Shown: positions 31,191 to 40,495, counted from the stretch's first letter. The stretch is 64,000 nucleotides of DNA from Lamellibrachia columna (GCA_963662155.1 OY759265.1:11002193-11066192), one strand, 5' to 3'. Numbers and translations are program-made. Notes: generated by a model not told the origin, from the sequence alone.

Positions 31191-32257
31191 TGGCACAGAG
31201 GGGAGAACGCTCCTTGAGTGAGGTCTACTTCGATCCCACGAAGGTAGGTAGTTATGGCGGCGTCGCTGGCTTGCGACGCGTCACGCGCCTGCCACAGAAG
31301 GCCGTCACGTCATGGTTGTCGGCACAGGACGCCTACACCTTACACAAACCAGCGAGACGTCATTTCAAGAGACGACGCGTCATCGTGGGTGGTATGCATC
31401 AGCAGTGGCAGGCCGATCTCGTAGACATGACGAAGGTCAAAGACGTCAACGACGGTATGGCCTTTCTCCTCACGATGATCGACGTCTTCTCGAAAGTGGC
31501 CTGGTGTGTTCCCATGAAGAACAAGTCCGCGGCGTCGTTGGTAAAAGCGCTGCAATCCACGTTCGTCGACGTTTGCCCCCAGACCTTGCAGACGGATCAA
31601 GGCAGAGAATTTCGGAACAAATCCGTTCAGGCACTATTGAAGCGTTACGACATCCATTACTTCTACACGCACAACGCGGAGACGAAGGCAGCCGTCGTGG
31701 AACGGTTCAACCGAACGTTGAAGACGCGCATGTGGCGCTACTTCACGAAACACCAGACGTGGCGGTACGTCGACATCCTTCCGGACTTGATGCGATCGTA
31801 TAACAATGCCCGCCACCGCATGATCGGTATGGCACCGTCACAGGTGAATGCACAGAACCAAGAACAGGTGTGGCAACGTCTGTACGGTCACGATGGTAAG
31901 GGCGTGCCCAAGTTGCGCGTGTCGGATCGCGTGCGTGTCAGCAAGTACAAACGCACGTTCGAAAAGGGCTACGAGTCGAACTGGAGCGAAGAGTTGTTCA
32001 CGGTACACGAGGTTCACCCCTCCGACCCACCCGTGTATCGCTTGCGGGACGATCTCGGCGAAGTGCTGGAGGGTACCTTCTACGAACTGGAGCTGCAGAA
32101 GGTGACGGTACCCTTTGATAAAGTGTACCGTGTTGAAGCGGTACTGAAACGCCGTACGGTTGGTAAACGTAAGGAAGCTTTGGTGAAATGGTTCGGCTAT
32201 TCCTCCTACTTCAACAGCTGGATCGATGCCAGGGGACTCGTCAACTATAAAGACTAG
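31190..32257 (+). CDS. Retroviral-type DDE integrase with chromodomain
   Basis: 355 residues. The catalytic core holds Asp 76 (WQADLVDM), Asp 136 (QTDQGREF) and Glu 171 (AVVERFNRT). There are 34 residues between the second Asp and the Glu. An RVRVSKYKRTFEKGY segment follows, resembling the DNA-binding C-terminal domain of LTR-element integrases. A chromodomain-like end carries VYRVEAVLKRR, EALVKWFGY and NSWIDA (about residues 305-345). It should cut target DNA with 6-bp stagger, consistent with the TATATC duplication. The chromodomain may steer integration to modified chromatin. I start at 31190 because upstream codons in frame lack a plausible context. Confidence 0.95.
   Translation: MAQRGERSLSEVYFDPTKVGSYGGVAGLRRVTRLPQKAVTSWLSAQDAYTLHKPARRHFKRRRVIVGGMHQQWQADLVDMTKVKDVNDGMAFLLTMIDVFSKVAWCVPMKNKSAASLVKALQSTFVDVCPQTLQTDQGREFRNKSVQALLKRYDIHYFYTHNAETKAAVVERFNRTLKTRMWRYFTKHQTWRYVDILPDLMRSYNNARHRMIGMAPSQVNAQNQEQVWQRLYGHDGKGVPKLRVSDRVRVSKYKRTFEKGYESNWSEELFTVHEVHPSDPPVYRLRDDLGEVLEGTFYELELQKVTVPFDKVYRVEAVLKRRTVGKRKEALVKWFGYSSYFNSWIDARGLVNYKD
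32246..32252 (+). promoter_or_regulatory. TATA-like box at the end of integrase
   Basis: CTATAAAGAC inside the last integrase codons, 42 bp before the next ATG (32288), the same spacing as the TATAAAA before 29471. Confidence 0.4.
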
Positions 32258-32287
32258 CCGCTCACATGACGCCACTGCATTCGAGGA

Positions 32288-32611
32288 ATGACACACGACG
32301 CGACACCACCACCACCACCGACCTGCCTCACCACCATAGACGAGGAGGAGACGGAGGTGGACGAACACGAGGATTGTACTGACGCTGCACCGAACGAGCC
32401 AGACAGCACTCCCTGGCATATTTTCGGTACCGCGTGTCCCAAAGAGGAGATCGTGTTTCTGTGTCAGGTCGTCGTCCTGTACACGGTCATTCTGATCAGC
32501 ATTTACAACCTGACGACAGGTCGCGGCGATTCTAATCTGTGGACGGCTCTGTTGAGTAGTTCGTTGGGTTACCTACTGCCCAATCCCACGTTGAGACGCA
32601 ATGGCGACTGA
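32288..32611 (+). CDS. Conserved small Polinton membrane protein
   Basis: 107 residues: a Pro run, a strongly acidic region (EEETEVDEHED) and then one hydrophobic helix (IVFLCQVVVLYTVILISIYNL) followed by LWTALLSSSLGYLLPNPTLRR. The hydrophobic part and the GYLLPNP end recur in many Polintons next to the penton-like gene, suggesting a virion or assembly membrane protein. It overlaps the next gene by 11 bp. Confidence 0.7.
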   Translation: MTHDATPPPPPTCLTTIDEEETEVDEHEDCTDAAPNEPDSTPWHIFGTACPKEEIVFLCQVVVLYTVILISIYNLTTGRGDSNLWTALLSSSLGYLLPNPTLRRNGD

Positions 32612-33422
32612 TTTCTACATGACGCTGCCCAGCAACGCTTCCATGGAGATGCACCCCGACAACACCTTGACCCATTACGTCACGCACTTACCTCAACGCA
32701 TAGATCTTACCGGCGAGTGGGAGTGTGGATTGGCTGAAGTCCAGTATCCGCACACTTGGTACAACGTCACAGAGAACGATGCCTGGTTATTCCTCAACCC
32801 GGTCGATGCTCCGCACACGTACCGACGTACGCAGTTGTCGTGTGGGTATTACGACGATCCGTTAACATTGATGTATCACATCAACAAGGGACTGTACACT
32901 CTGAGGACGTCGACTACGCAGGCGCAAATGAGCTATAGTTCCGTCACTCAGAAAATGACGTTACACATGACAGCGAACACCCTGTTCACCATACCGCACC
33001 CCACGACGGCGTCCATGTTAGGATTCCGTAAACCCGTAGCCAGCGACTCGGCTACGGCGTCATCCTCCACCACCATGGACTCCCGCCCTTCCGACTCGTC
33101 GTATCCCTTCCACTTCGAGGCCGAAGATGTGGTGAACTTGACACAGGGGTTCGACACCCTATACGTCTACACGAACATCGTGGAGTCTCGCATAGTGGGT
33201 GACACTCTCGCACCTCTGTTGCGACCCATTCCGATTAGCGGACGTAACGGTGACAGGGTGTCCGCTCGTTTCACTAACGTGCACTACGTGCCTCTGTTGT
33301 ACTCGCACTTCGATTCGATCGAGGTGGATATAAGGGACGACATGGGTCGGCGCGTGCCATTCGAATACGGTAGAGTGACGGTGACGCTTCATTTTCGTCG
33401 ACGCAGGTCCAGACTGTTCTGA
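32601..33422 (+). CDS. Minor capsid protein, penton-base-like single jelly roll
   Basis: 273 residues starting MATDFYMTLPSNASMEMHPD. The conserved early block NTLTHYVTHLPQRIDLTGEWECGL... and AEVQYPHTWYN, a TIPHP-x-TASMLGF segment and the C-terminal VTVTLHFRRR identify the Polinton minor capsid (penton) protein. It would form the vertex pentamers. It starts inside the preceding gene and ends TGATG, overlapping the start of the next. Confidence 0.88.
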   Translation: MATDFYMTLPSNASMEMHPDNTLTHYVTHLPQRIDLTGEWECGLAEVQYPHTWYNVTENDAWLFLNPVDAPHTYRRTQLSCGYYDDPLTLMYHINKGLYTLRTSTTQAQMSYSSVTQKMTLHMTANTLFTIPHPTTASMLGFRKPVASDSATASSSTTMDSRPSDSSYPFHFEAEDVVNLTQGFDTLYVYTNIVESRIVGDTLAPLLRPIPISGRNGDRVSARFTNVHYVPLLYSHFDSIEVDIRDDMGRRVPFEYGRVTVTLHFRRRRSRLF

Positions 33423-33817
33423 TGAATTACAACGATTATTACGCACGCCAGGCTGGCGGTGCGCTGCCCTACTTCGCCGGTGCGCCATACCAGCGAGGTC
33501 ACGGACTGGGCAGTCTGTTCGGCAGTCTGTTGCGCAGCGTCATGCCGCTCTTCAAGAGAGGTGCCGTGGCGTTGGGCAAGGGAGCGTTGAAGACCGGCGT
33601 TCGCATAGCCGACGACGTCTTATCGGGACAGAACATAAAAACGGCTGCCAAACGACGCGTCACCGATGCCGTGCTCAGCAGTATTCGGAGCCCCCCACGT
33701 ATAAAACGAGCGGCCGCAAGGCCGACCGTCACTGCAGTAAAGAGACGCCGCAAGAAACGGACGTCCCAGAAACGCGTGGCCGACATATTCGACAACAGAG
33801 ATGGCGTTCGTGCATAG
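33422..33817 (+). CDS. Basic core-like minor virion protein
   Basis: 131 residues. A Gly-rich N-terminal part (ALPYFAGAPYQRGHGLGSL) is followed by an LFKRGAVALGKGALKTG helix, ADDVLSGQNIKTAAKRR and a highly basic tail (KRRRKKRTSQKR). Relatives lie between the penton-like and major capsid genes in many Polintons. The composition suggests DNA binding in the virion, like adenovirus core proteins. It overlaps the major capsid ORF by 17 bp and contains that gene's likely TATA box. Confidence 0.8.
   Translation: MNYNDYYARQAGGALPYFAGAPYQRGHGLGSLFGSLLRSVMPLFKRGAVALGKGALKTGVRIADDVLSGQNIKTAAKRRVTDAVLSSIRSPPRIKRAAARPTVTAVKRRRKKRTSQKRVADIFDNRDGVRA
33700..33706 (+). promoter_or_regulatory. Late-type TATA box for the major capsid gene
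   Basis: GTATAAAACGAGCGG within the basic-protein gene, about 100 bp before the capsid ATG at 33801. It shares GTATAAAACGA with the box at 29429. Confidence 0.5.
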
Positions 33818-35117
33818 ACAGTCGTGCGAGGGAGTCAAGACCGAGCTGGATCTCTTTACCGTACCCCCCACTCAGAACTGCATCGCCGACAGTCATGTGG
33901 TGGAACATCAACCCACGGCCTCTCTGGACTCTGGAGGACCGATCGAATTCTTCATCCCCGGATCGGGAGACGATTACATAGATCTCGCCAACACGATGCT
34001 CCACTTGCAGGTGAAGGTGACGCTCGCCAACGGTAACCCTCTAGATGCGGGCGACCCCGTGGGACCGGTGAACAACTTCTTGCATTCGCTGTTCAGTCAC
34101 ATCGACCTCTCTCTGAACGACACGCTCGTGACCTCTTCGGCCTCCAACTCGTACCCGTATCGATCCTACATAGAGACGCTGCTGAGTTACGGATTCGATG
34201 CCAAGTCGACGCAGCTGACGAATCAGCTGTGGTACAAGGACAAGGCTAGTCGCATGCACGCCTCCGAGCTAGCCGCCGGACCCGATCCTAACCCCGGGTT
34301 CGTGACTCGACGAGACTACATAGCCGGCAGTCGCGTGGTCGACATGATAGGTCGTCTCCACGTGGATATGTTTCTCCAGGATAAATTCCTGATCAACGGT
34401 GTCGACGTCAAGTTGCGACTGGTGCGCAGCACGCCCGCGTTTGCGCTGATAGCCGGTGGAGCGAACGAGTACAAGATAGTCGTCGTCAACGCGTCCTTGT
34501 TCGTGAAGAAGGCCACCATCAATCCAGCCGTGCAGAAGGCTCACATCATGGCTATGGAACGGACCACGGTCAAGTATGCGTTACGACCCGTCGAATGCAA
34601 GGTGTATTCCATTCCCACGGGCGCTCTGTCGCACACGCACGAGAACCTGTTCCTCGGCTCCCTGCCGAAACGTCTCGTACTGTGCTGCATCGACAACGAC
34701 GCCTACAACGGCACGTACCAAACAAACCCGTTTCACGCCAAGAACAACGCCATCAGCTTCGTCTCCGTGTACGTGGACGGTCGTCAGATACCCGCCAAAC
34801 CCTTCCAGCCCAACTTCGCTGAAAACCTCTTCGCCAGGAGCTACGCGAGCATGTTCACCTCGACCAGCAAGATATGGCAGGACGAGGGGAACGGTCTGAC
34901 TCGCGACGAGTACCGAGACGGCTACACCTTCTTCTGTTTCGACCTTACCCCCGACCAGTGCGACGGTCCCTGCTTTAATCTGGTACAAAAGGGCAACCTG
35001 CGCTTAGAATTTCATTTCCGAGAAGCGCTTCGGACCACCGTGAACGTCGTCGCCTACGCCGAATTCGAGTCCGTGCTGGAAATAGACAAGAACCGCAACG
35101 TCATCCACGACTACTGA
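33801..35117 (+). CDS. Major capsid protein, double jelly-roll (hexon-like)
   Basis: 438 residues, the usual length for Polinton major capsid proteins. The recognisable blocks run from the N-terminal FTVPPTQ and the PIEFFIPGSGDDYIDL strand through LSLNDTLV and NSYPYRSYIETLLSYG. They continue with GRLHVDMFLQDKFLINGVD and LVRS, then ALRPVECKVYSIP and NLVQKGNLRLEFHF near the end. These are the hallmark strands of the two stacked jelly rolls; three copies would form each pseudo-hexagonal capsomer. The frame is intact. The gene begins 17 bp inside the preceding ORF and is followed one base after its stop by the protease ATG. Confidence 0.95.
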   Translation: MAFVHRQSCEGVKTELDLFTVPPTQNCIADSHVVEHQPTASLDSGGPIEFFIPGSGDDYIDLANTMLHLQVKVTLANGNPLDAGDPVGPVNNFLHSLFSHIDLSLNDTLVTSSASNSYPYRSYIETLLSYGFDAKSTQLTNQLWYKDKASRMHASELAAGPDPNPGFVTRRDYIAGSRVVDMIGRLHVDMFLQDKFLINGVDVKLRLVRSTPAFALIAGGANEYKIVVVNASLFVKKATINPAVQKAHIMAMERTTVKYALRPVECKVYSIPTGALSHTHENLFLGSLPKRLVLCCIDNDAYNGTYQTNPFHAKNNAISFVSVYVDGRQIPAKPFQPNFAENLFARSYASMFTSTSKIWQDEGNGLTRDEYRDGYTFFCFDLTPDQCDGPCFNLVQKGNLRLEFHFREALRTTVNVVAYAEFESVLEIDKNRNVIHDY

Positions 35118-35118
35118 G

Positions 35119-35598
35119 ATGGACACCCTGCAGATCGCCCGTCTACTGGCGATGGATCCGAACACCGCGTCCGTCTTTGGCGGCGTCGTACCCCGCGATG
35201 GACTGCCTGCAACAATTGACGCTTTGCCGATCGCCTTCGTGTGCAACACCGACGACGGCGACGAACCGGGCGAACATTGGATAGCGCTGTGCCTGTCCTC
35301 CGACGGCCGCGGCGAATACTTCTGTTCGTACGGTCTGCCGCCTCGCCACGCGGCGTTCCGCACCTTCTTGAACAAACACTGTTCCGAGTGGACTCATAAT
35401 AGCAAGAGACTTCAGAGTGGTGTGTCTAACGTTTGCGGACAATATTGCGTCACTTATATCATGCTTCGTTGTAACGGCGCTCCTATGAGAACTTTCGTCA
35501 ACGCTTTCCACACCGATCTGGTCGCTAACGATTGTCGCGTGTTCGATTGGATTAGGCTGCTAAAAAAGGGTATACCGTACTATCGCGTATCATACTGA
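35119..35598 (+). CDS. Adenain-like (Ulp1-fold) cysteine protease
   Basis: 159 residues, the normal family length. The active-site His lies in GEHWIAL (His 53). The segment GEYFCSYGLPP carries Cys 69 where relatives have an acidic residue. The oxyanion Gln is in RLQSGVSNV, and the nucleophile is in VCGQYCV (Cys 106). It should mature virion proteins. The missing acid at residue 69 may weaken activity, or the nearby Glu 66 might compensate. It is the last gene of the late cluster and the frame is intact. Confidence 0.9.
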   Translation: MDTLQIARLLAMDPNTASVFGGVVPRDGLPATIDALPIAFVCNTDDGDEPGEHWIALCLSSDGRGEYFCSYGLPPRHAAFRTFLNKHCSEWTHNSKRLQSGVSNVCGQYCVTYIMLRCNGAPMRTFVNAFHTDLVANDCRVFDWIRLLKKGIPYYRVSY

Positions 35599-35599
35599 G

Positions 35600-35705
35600 C
35601 CTCTGGCGCGGTGGTCGCTCCACCCGTAAGCTCGCCCTCGAACCTCTGGCGCGGTGGAGACACCCGTAAGTTCGCGACCTCTGGCGCGATGGTCACCATT
35701 CGCAA
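35600..35705 (+). repeat. Three short degenerate repeats after the protease
   Basis: CCTCTGGCGCG(G/A)TGG followed by an ACCCGTAAG-like half occurs three times, each about 35-45 bp long. It lies in the 3' UTR of the late transcripts. Confidence 0.7.
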
Positions 35706-35802
35706 GTCGCCTCCACTTCATCTTCATCTTCATCATACCCAGCTCGTTGTATCCAATCGCATACGATCGCCTCGTTTGTACTGCTGCCGCTTTGTTGTAT
35801 TC

Positions 35803-35808
35803 AATAAA
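35803..35808 (+). terminator. Polyadenylation signal of the late cluster
   Basis: AATAAA about 200 bp after the protease stop, followed by a GTGTTCGTC-like GT-rich stretch at about 35828. It is the only such signal between the protease and the right end. Confidence 0.6.
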
Positions 35809-35850
35809 ATACGTGTGCACCGTACGATTGTGTTCGTCTCCTTACTAGGT

Positions 35851-36192
35851 TAACGATCCTTCGGTAAACGTAACTAGGTCCATGCTCGTTCCTCCTCCAG
35901 TCGCTAGGGGGCGCTTACGTCACGCACGCTCGGCTACCACCGCCAGGGGGCGCTCTGACGCGCTCTGATTGGCTGCGCGCACTCATTAGTGGTGGGCGAT
36001 ATTAGGGTGTTTTGCCTTTGATAACGACCCTTCGGTAAACGTAACTAGGTCCATGCTCGTTCCTCCTCCAGTCGCTAGGGGGCGCTTACGTCACGCACGC
36101 TCGGCTACCACCGCCAGGGGGCGCTCTGACGCGCTCTGATTGGCTGCGCGCACTCATTAGCGGTGGGCGATATTAGGGTGTTTTGTCTTTGA
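35851..36192 (+). repeat. Tandem 171-bp duplication inside the right end
   Basis: The segment starting TAACGA(T/C)CCTTCGGTAAACG at 35851 recurs at 36022. Each copy includes most of the TIR core (CTCF-like pair, CCAAT box), so the right end carries one and a half TIR cores while the left carries one. The copies differ at a few positions only. Confidence 0.93.
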
Positions 36193-36261
36193 TGTTCCTT
36201 TGATGTCTGGTCACGTGACTTTGCATGCAATTTGAGGTCTCAGAAACTTCCACTTACTACT
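36053..36261 (-). repeat. Polinton right terminal inverted repeat
   Basis: Reverse complement of 18396-18604 with one mismatch (GACAAAAC versus GGCAAAAC). It ends CACTTACTACT and abuts the TATATC duplication. Confidence 0.97.
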
Positions 36262-36267
36262 TATATC
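36262..36267. repeat. Polinton target-site duplication, right (TATATC)
   Basis: Exact match to 18390-18395. The flank beyond it (about 36268-36360) continues the small-gene upstream region interrupted at 18395, as seen by alignment with the reverse complement of 6490-6560. Confidence 0.95.
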
Positions 36268-37255
36268 ACCTTCCGAACTGACAAGACAATATGTGCCAGG
36301 CAGTGCGTGGCAGTAGCTAATTGTCTTGCTAACCACAACTCAGACTTGTTAATTGCTACCTTTCAGGAGGTGTGAACGACCATGAAGTGACATGGCTCAC
36401 TCAGCGAGTGGGTTATCTTGATCCAGCGTCACTGATCCGCTGCACAAGGGTTATACAAAGTCTGCAAGAACAATAATAATAACAACTCTCTTGGTCACTT
36501 CAAGTAACAATCGCATTTTACATTTATTAGAAGAAATCACTAAGTGGCTGGACGGAAGGTGATCAACAAACACTATGTAGACGTGTTAAAAGGTTTCGAT
36601 AAACTCACAAAGTACCACATCAAAGACTGACGCTTAAATTAAAAGCTAAATTTAAATTAAAAGTTACTTGATGGCACACTTAACCGTGGACATTAAGGGG
36701 GGTTTCAAAGGGCATATGCAGGCAGTATTAAGATGAAGAGGTTCGCATAGACTCGTTCCTGCATTACCAAAACTACGCCTACAGCAGGGGTCTGCAACCT
36801 GCGGCCCGCGGGCCAACTGCGGCCCGCGTAGCTATTTCATGCAGCCCGCGGACTGACAACGATATTGTGCAAAATGCGGCCCGCCCCTGCCACATTGGTA
36901 TACAAAATAACATGTCCACGTGATGAACATTATAATATACCAAATATGTATTTTTACTTCCTTTAATATTTAATGAATTCACTTTTGCGTATGCAGACAT
37001 GAAAGTATGCAGCGCAGCCCTCCTAAGGAACACACCATTAAACAACTTTAGCTTGTATTTAATGTGTTCACATTGTGGACAGATCCGTGCGTTATCCATT
37101 GGAAAACTATTTTCAGTAAATAAACAACCTAACTAAGTTGCATTTGAAAAATAGTAAATATCCCAAAAAGCCATCTTGCCCCATCCTTGGAGCAAGACGG
37201 TCCTCTACCTGGGGTAACACGGTCTATAACCCCCTCCCTGTGGTTTTTACTTATA

Positions 37256-38230
37256 CAGTCGCGCCTCGTTATTACGCGGATTCGGATATACCGCGGTCGG
37301 TCGTGGACACCGAATTTGGGCCTGCTTAAACCTACTTAGAATTACTTTGACAATTCTCAAGAAACATTAGGGGAAAACAATGTCAGTGAATGAGTATCAA
37401 CGTGTTGTTTGTTTTGCGCTGTCGCCGACATCAATCGCTGTCGCTCGCTTCGCTTCGATGGTTTGTAAATTGCAATCGAGGTTCACAAATACGCCTCGCG
37501 TTAGAATCAGATCAACAGTTTTAAATGCATTTAGTATGCAATGCCAACATAACACTTGGGTGAAATGACATGCTTCCATTACATCGTAAATTTAATCGTT
37601 TTCGCGACGCGAAACCAACATGTCAAATTCCTAACCCAAGGCTCTACCGGTGCGCGAAAATACTAATTCGTCATCCGCACATGAACTGATGAATCGATGT
37701 TAAGTAGTGCGTAATAAATTTATGCTTCGGTCGAGATCAGTTGAAAGACGAAGTGAAACAATTATTAATTCTACCTATTGTCGTTTTCTGTTTTTATCAG
37801 CTTACATACTACGTTTGTCAAATCATAATTTATACGTTTTCGGATGCTCAGGTCCAGGTTATTATTTTCGATTCGTAGGCCGATTGGTCCGGTACATCAT
37901 CATCGTAGTAAATCTATTCCATAACGGTTTACGTACATGTGTTTTATTCAGTTCAATAGTCAAGAGTGTGTGACATTTAAAAATAACACACGTTGATGCT
38001 AGTATACTCGTTTAATAAGTTCCATAAACTGCATATTTGCGTATAAGACAGTGCTGCAAGCACACGGGGCTTCGACAGCGTTCTTGGGCTTGGTGCAGCG
38101 GTCAGCGGGCAGCAATCGCTGTTGTTTAGTAGCTCCCTGGTGGCAGATATGAGAACACCTAACGCGCCTTGCGTACAGCGCGGTCCGAAGTCGTGGACCC
38201 CGACTACCGCGTTATAACGAGGCTCGACTG
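37256..38230. mobile_element. Nested pogo/Tigger-like MITE
   Basis: It starts CAGTCGCGCCTCGTTATTAC, and its right end reads GTTATAACGAGGCTCGACTG, giving inverted ends of about 20 bp or more. TA duplications flank both sides (37254-37255, 38231-38232). No transposase is seen. Insertion within the hAT makes it the younger of the two. Confidence 0.8.
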
Positions 38231-39521
38231 TATGAACGAACTATTGCCTGAAATTAAAATGTATATTATATACAAATGGTATGATAGTAATATATCAGGC
38301 CATTATGGTTGTTAAATTTAAATGGGAGTTAACATATAATACATACCTTGCAATCCATACATAATCTAATATTGGTGTAGTGATATTCCATCATAATTAC
38401 AGCCTACGGGCTAGCAGAACGTAAATTATGCAATGTTCGTATTATATTCAATGTATTAAACATAATTGGTCATGTGTAATACATTTGACAAAGTGTGACG
38501 ATGTGCGTGTGGGATAAGACATAGGGACCGTCTTGCCCCATATGCATGGGGACTGTCTTGCCCCAGAGACGTGTGTCTTAATAAGATGTATACAAAGCAC
38601 AACATACTATTCCACATTTTGTATTGTTTGATATGTCAACTGATTAATAATATTATCATGTCACCAATTACGTCCATGATTCATGATTCACACCGTTGTA
38701 TGTTGAGTTTCACCATTTTACTATTGGCAAAATATTAGATCAATGCATATAAAAGTTTAAAAACACACTGATTTAATTACGTCTGTCTCGTGTTGCTGAA
38801 CTTTCGGGCGGGTATCAGATAGAATTAGCTTCATTTTGCACCAGATTTGGAACGTTCAGAGTTATATATTATGAGTACGTGGTGGGGTCCGTCTTACCTC
38901 CAGGGACCGTGTTGCCCCAGGTTACCCTACTACCTTATTTGTGTTTGAGTAGTAATGTGTTGTTTTAACTAACGTTCGTCGCCTGCCAGCGAAATGGCGA
39001 ACGGAGTTGTACGCTGATGGAAAAGGTTCAAGACTAAGGAGGCTCTTCAGGGCACACTCCATCATCCAACGGGAAAGCCCGTGTGGCAAGTCGATGAAAA
39101 TGCAGAACGTAATAAGGGTCGCCGTGAAGACTAAACTGTGTTCGCTCTCGCTGTCTAAACTATCGGCAGTTCCAGCACCTTGTGACCGAGATGAATGCGC
39201 GATATGTAGAACTCCTGTAGTATACCGAAGTAAGCTGAGGCGCGCAGGAACAAGTCTGCAGCCAGGTGTGGGCCACTTGGTGGCGCAGCAACATCACCAG
39301 CAACAGGCCTCAGTGTCACACGGGTCAACATGGCACCAGCGGCATGCCAAGAACACGTAACCTGAATAATGTGTTTTTGAATAATCCAACTGTTGTTCAA
39401 AATCAGACGTTGATGTTTGACGATAATAATAACACATATTCGTGTACGTGCTATTTACAACAGTGGTCAATACAACTGCTAGACGCAAGGTATATAATTG
39501 CATTGTGCCAATTACCACGAG

Positions 39522-39523
39522 TG

Positions 39524-39566
<43 letters not shown>

Positions 39567-39595
39567 ATGGGTGCGTGCGTGGGTGCGTGCGTGGC
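39522..39595 (+). repeat. (GCGT)n microsatellite
   Basis: Tandem GCGT units with a few GGGT/CATG interruptions just inside the right end of the hAT element. Confidence 0.95.
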
Positions 39596-40289
39596 CCGCT
39601 AACCTATTCAAAGTCACTTATTTGGCCCTCCATTCAAAAAGGTTGCGGACCCCTGGCCTACAGTGTAAAACATGATGTTTTATTGATATGTGAAATATAT
39701 CTTGGATCACACTGTGTTAGGTATGTACATAGACACATGTACATACACTTCTCAGAGCAAAACAATTCGTTACAAAACACGCATAGCCACACGATATTGT
39801 TGTTAGAAAATTGCCATCCTTTTAGCCCTCGTCAATAGAGAACAAAATGTGTTGACCACATATGGATGTTCGATGTACTCATATCCAGAAACACGCACAT
39901 TACAAAACTAAAACATATAGACTTAATAATATTGTAATTTCATCGTATACAATGATCAAGAAAGATTACATTATTAATGTGATAAGAGACTGGCTGTTGC
40001 AAAATGTTTTATGAGACGACCTGCATATTTTAAATTGATAAACATTTCTTCAAGGTTACGTTTGAAAGACAGTTTGAAATGCACAACCCGTTTAATCGTT
40101 TGTCTGTTTATCTTTCCCCGCAGTTGTGTAGGCAGGCCTTACTATTCGGCTGCGTCTGGGACTCTCTATTCTATATTGGTCTAATCGAATTCGAATATTC
40201 TATTGAGGATAGATGTCGACGTTTCTGGACAATTTCAACTTATTGTGCATTTTAATGATTATTCAACCGGATTAGTTTGCATGCATCGG

Positions 40290-40495
40290 AATAAATAGTG
40301 GGGCACTTTGGCCCAAGTGGTAGAGGGGTGGACATTGGGTCGAGAGAACTGGGGTTAGAAACCACCTATTGTCGTTTCGAAACACAGGCAATTTCGATCA
40401 CCCCACCTTGCCTGTGTCTTTCAGAAGATATTTTAAAAAGCCGTTGGTCCCTTCTATCTGGTGTCTGTGCCAGGGGAAGTAAAATATTCCACACA
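40290..40495 (+). repeat. SINE-like dispersed repeat
   Basis: It begins GTGGGGCACTTTGG and continues through GAGAGAACTGGGGTT and GCCTGTGTCTTTCAG to a CTATCTGGTGT...GCCAGG hairpin. A second copy lies on the minus strand at 60357-60512 with the same block order. The first half has A-box and B-box-like strings, so a tRNA-derived SINE is likely. Confidence 0.55.

Larger units (their letters stand above)
18396..36261 (+). mobile_element. Complete Polinton/Maverick (adintovirus-like) element, 17.9 kb
   Basis: The element is bounded by 209-bp inverted repeats starting AG and ending CT, and by a perfect 6-bp target duplication. It carries the diagnostic gene set: protein-primed-type PolB, FtsK/HerA-like packaging ATPase, retroviral-type integrase with chromodomain, penton-like and major capsid proteins and an adenain-like cysteine protease. 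The left 6 kb carries accessory genes with introns. Most replication and virion genes lie on the plus strand and overlap by a few bases. The two TIRs differ at one position in 209, so insertion looks recent. Nevertheless the PolB frame is broken twice and another conserved gene has an internal stop. Confidence 0.97.
36785..39655. mobile_element. hAT-type DNA transposon, non-autonomous, 2.9 kb
   Basis: The left end is CAGGGGTCTGCAACC, and the reverse complement of the right end is CAGGGGTCCGCAACC. GCCTACAG is duplicated exactly at 36777-36784 and 39656-39663, the 8-bp size expected for hAT elements. The GCGGCCCGC-rich left subterminal region is also typical. No transposase ORF is visible, so it is non-autonomous or decayed. 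It contains a nested element, GCCCCA-rich internal repeats (37190-37215, 38515-38575, 38885-38925) and a (GCGT)n run. Confidence 0.9.
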
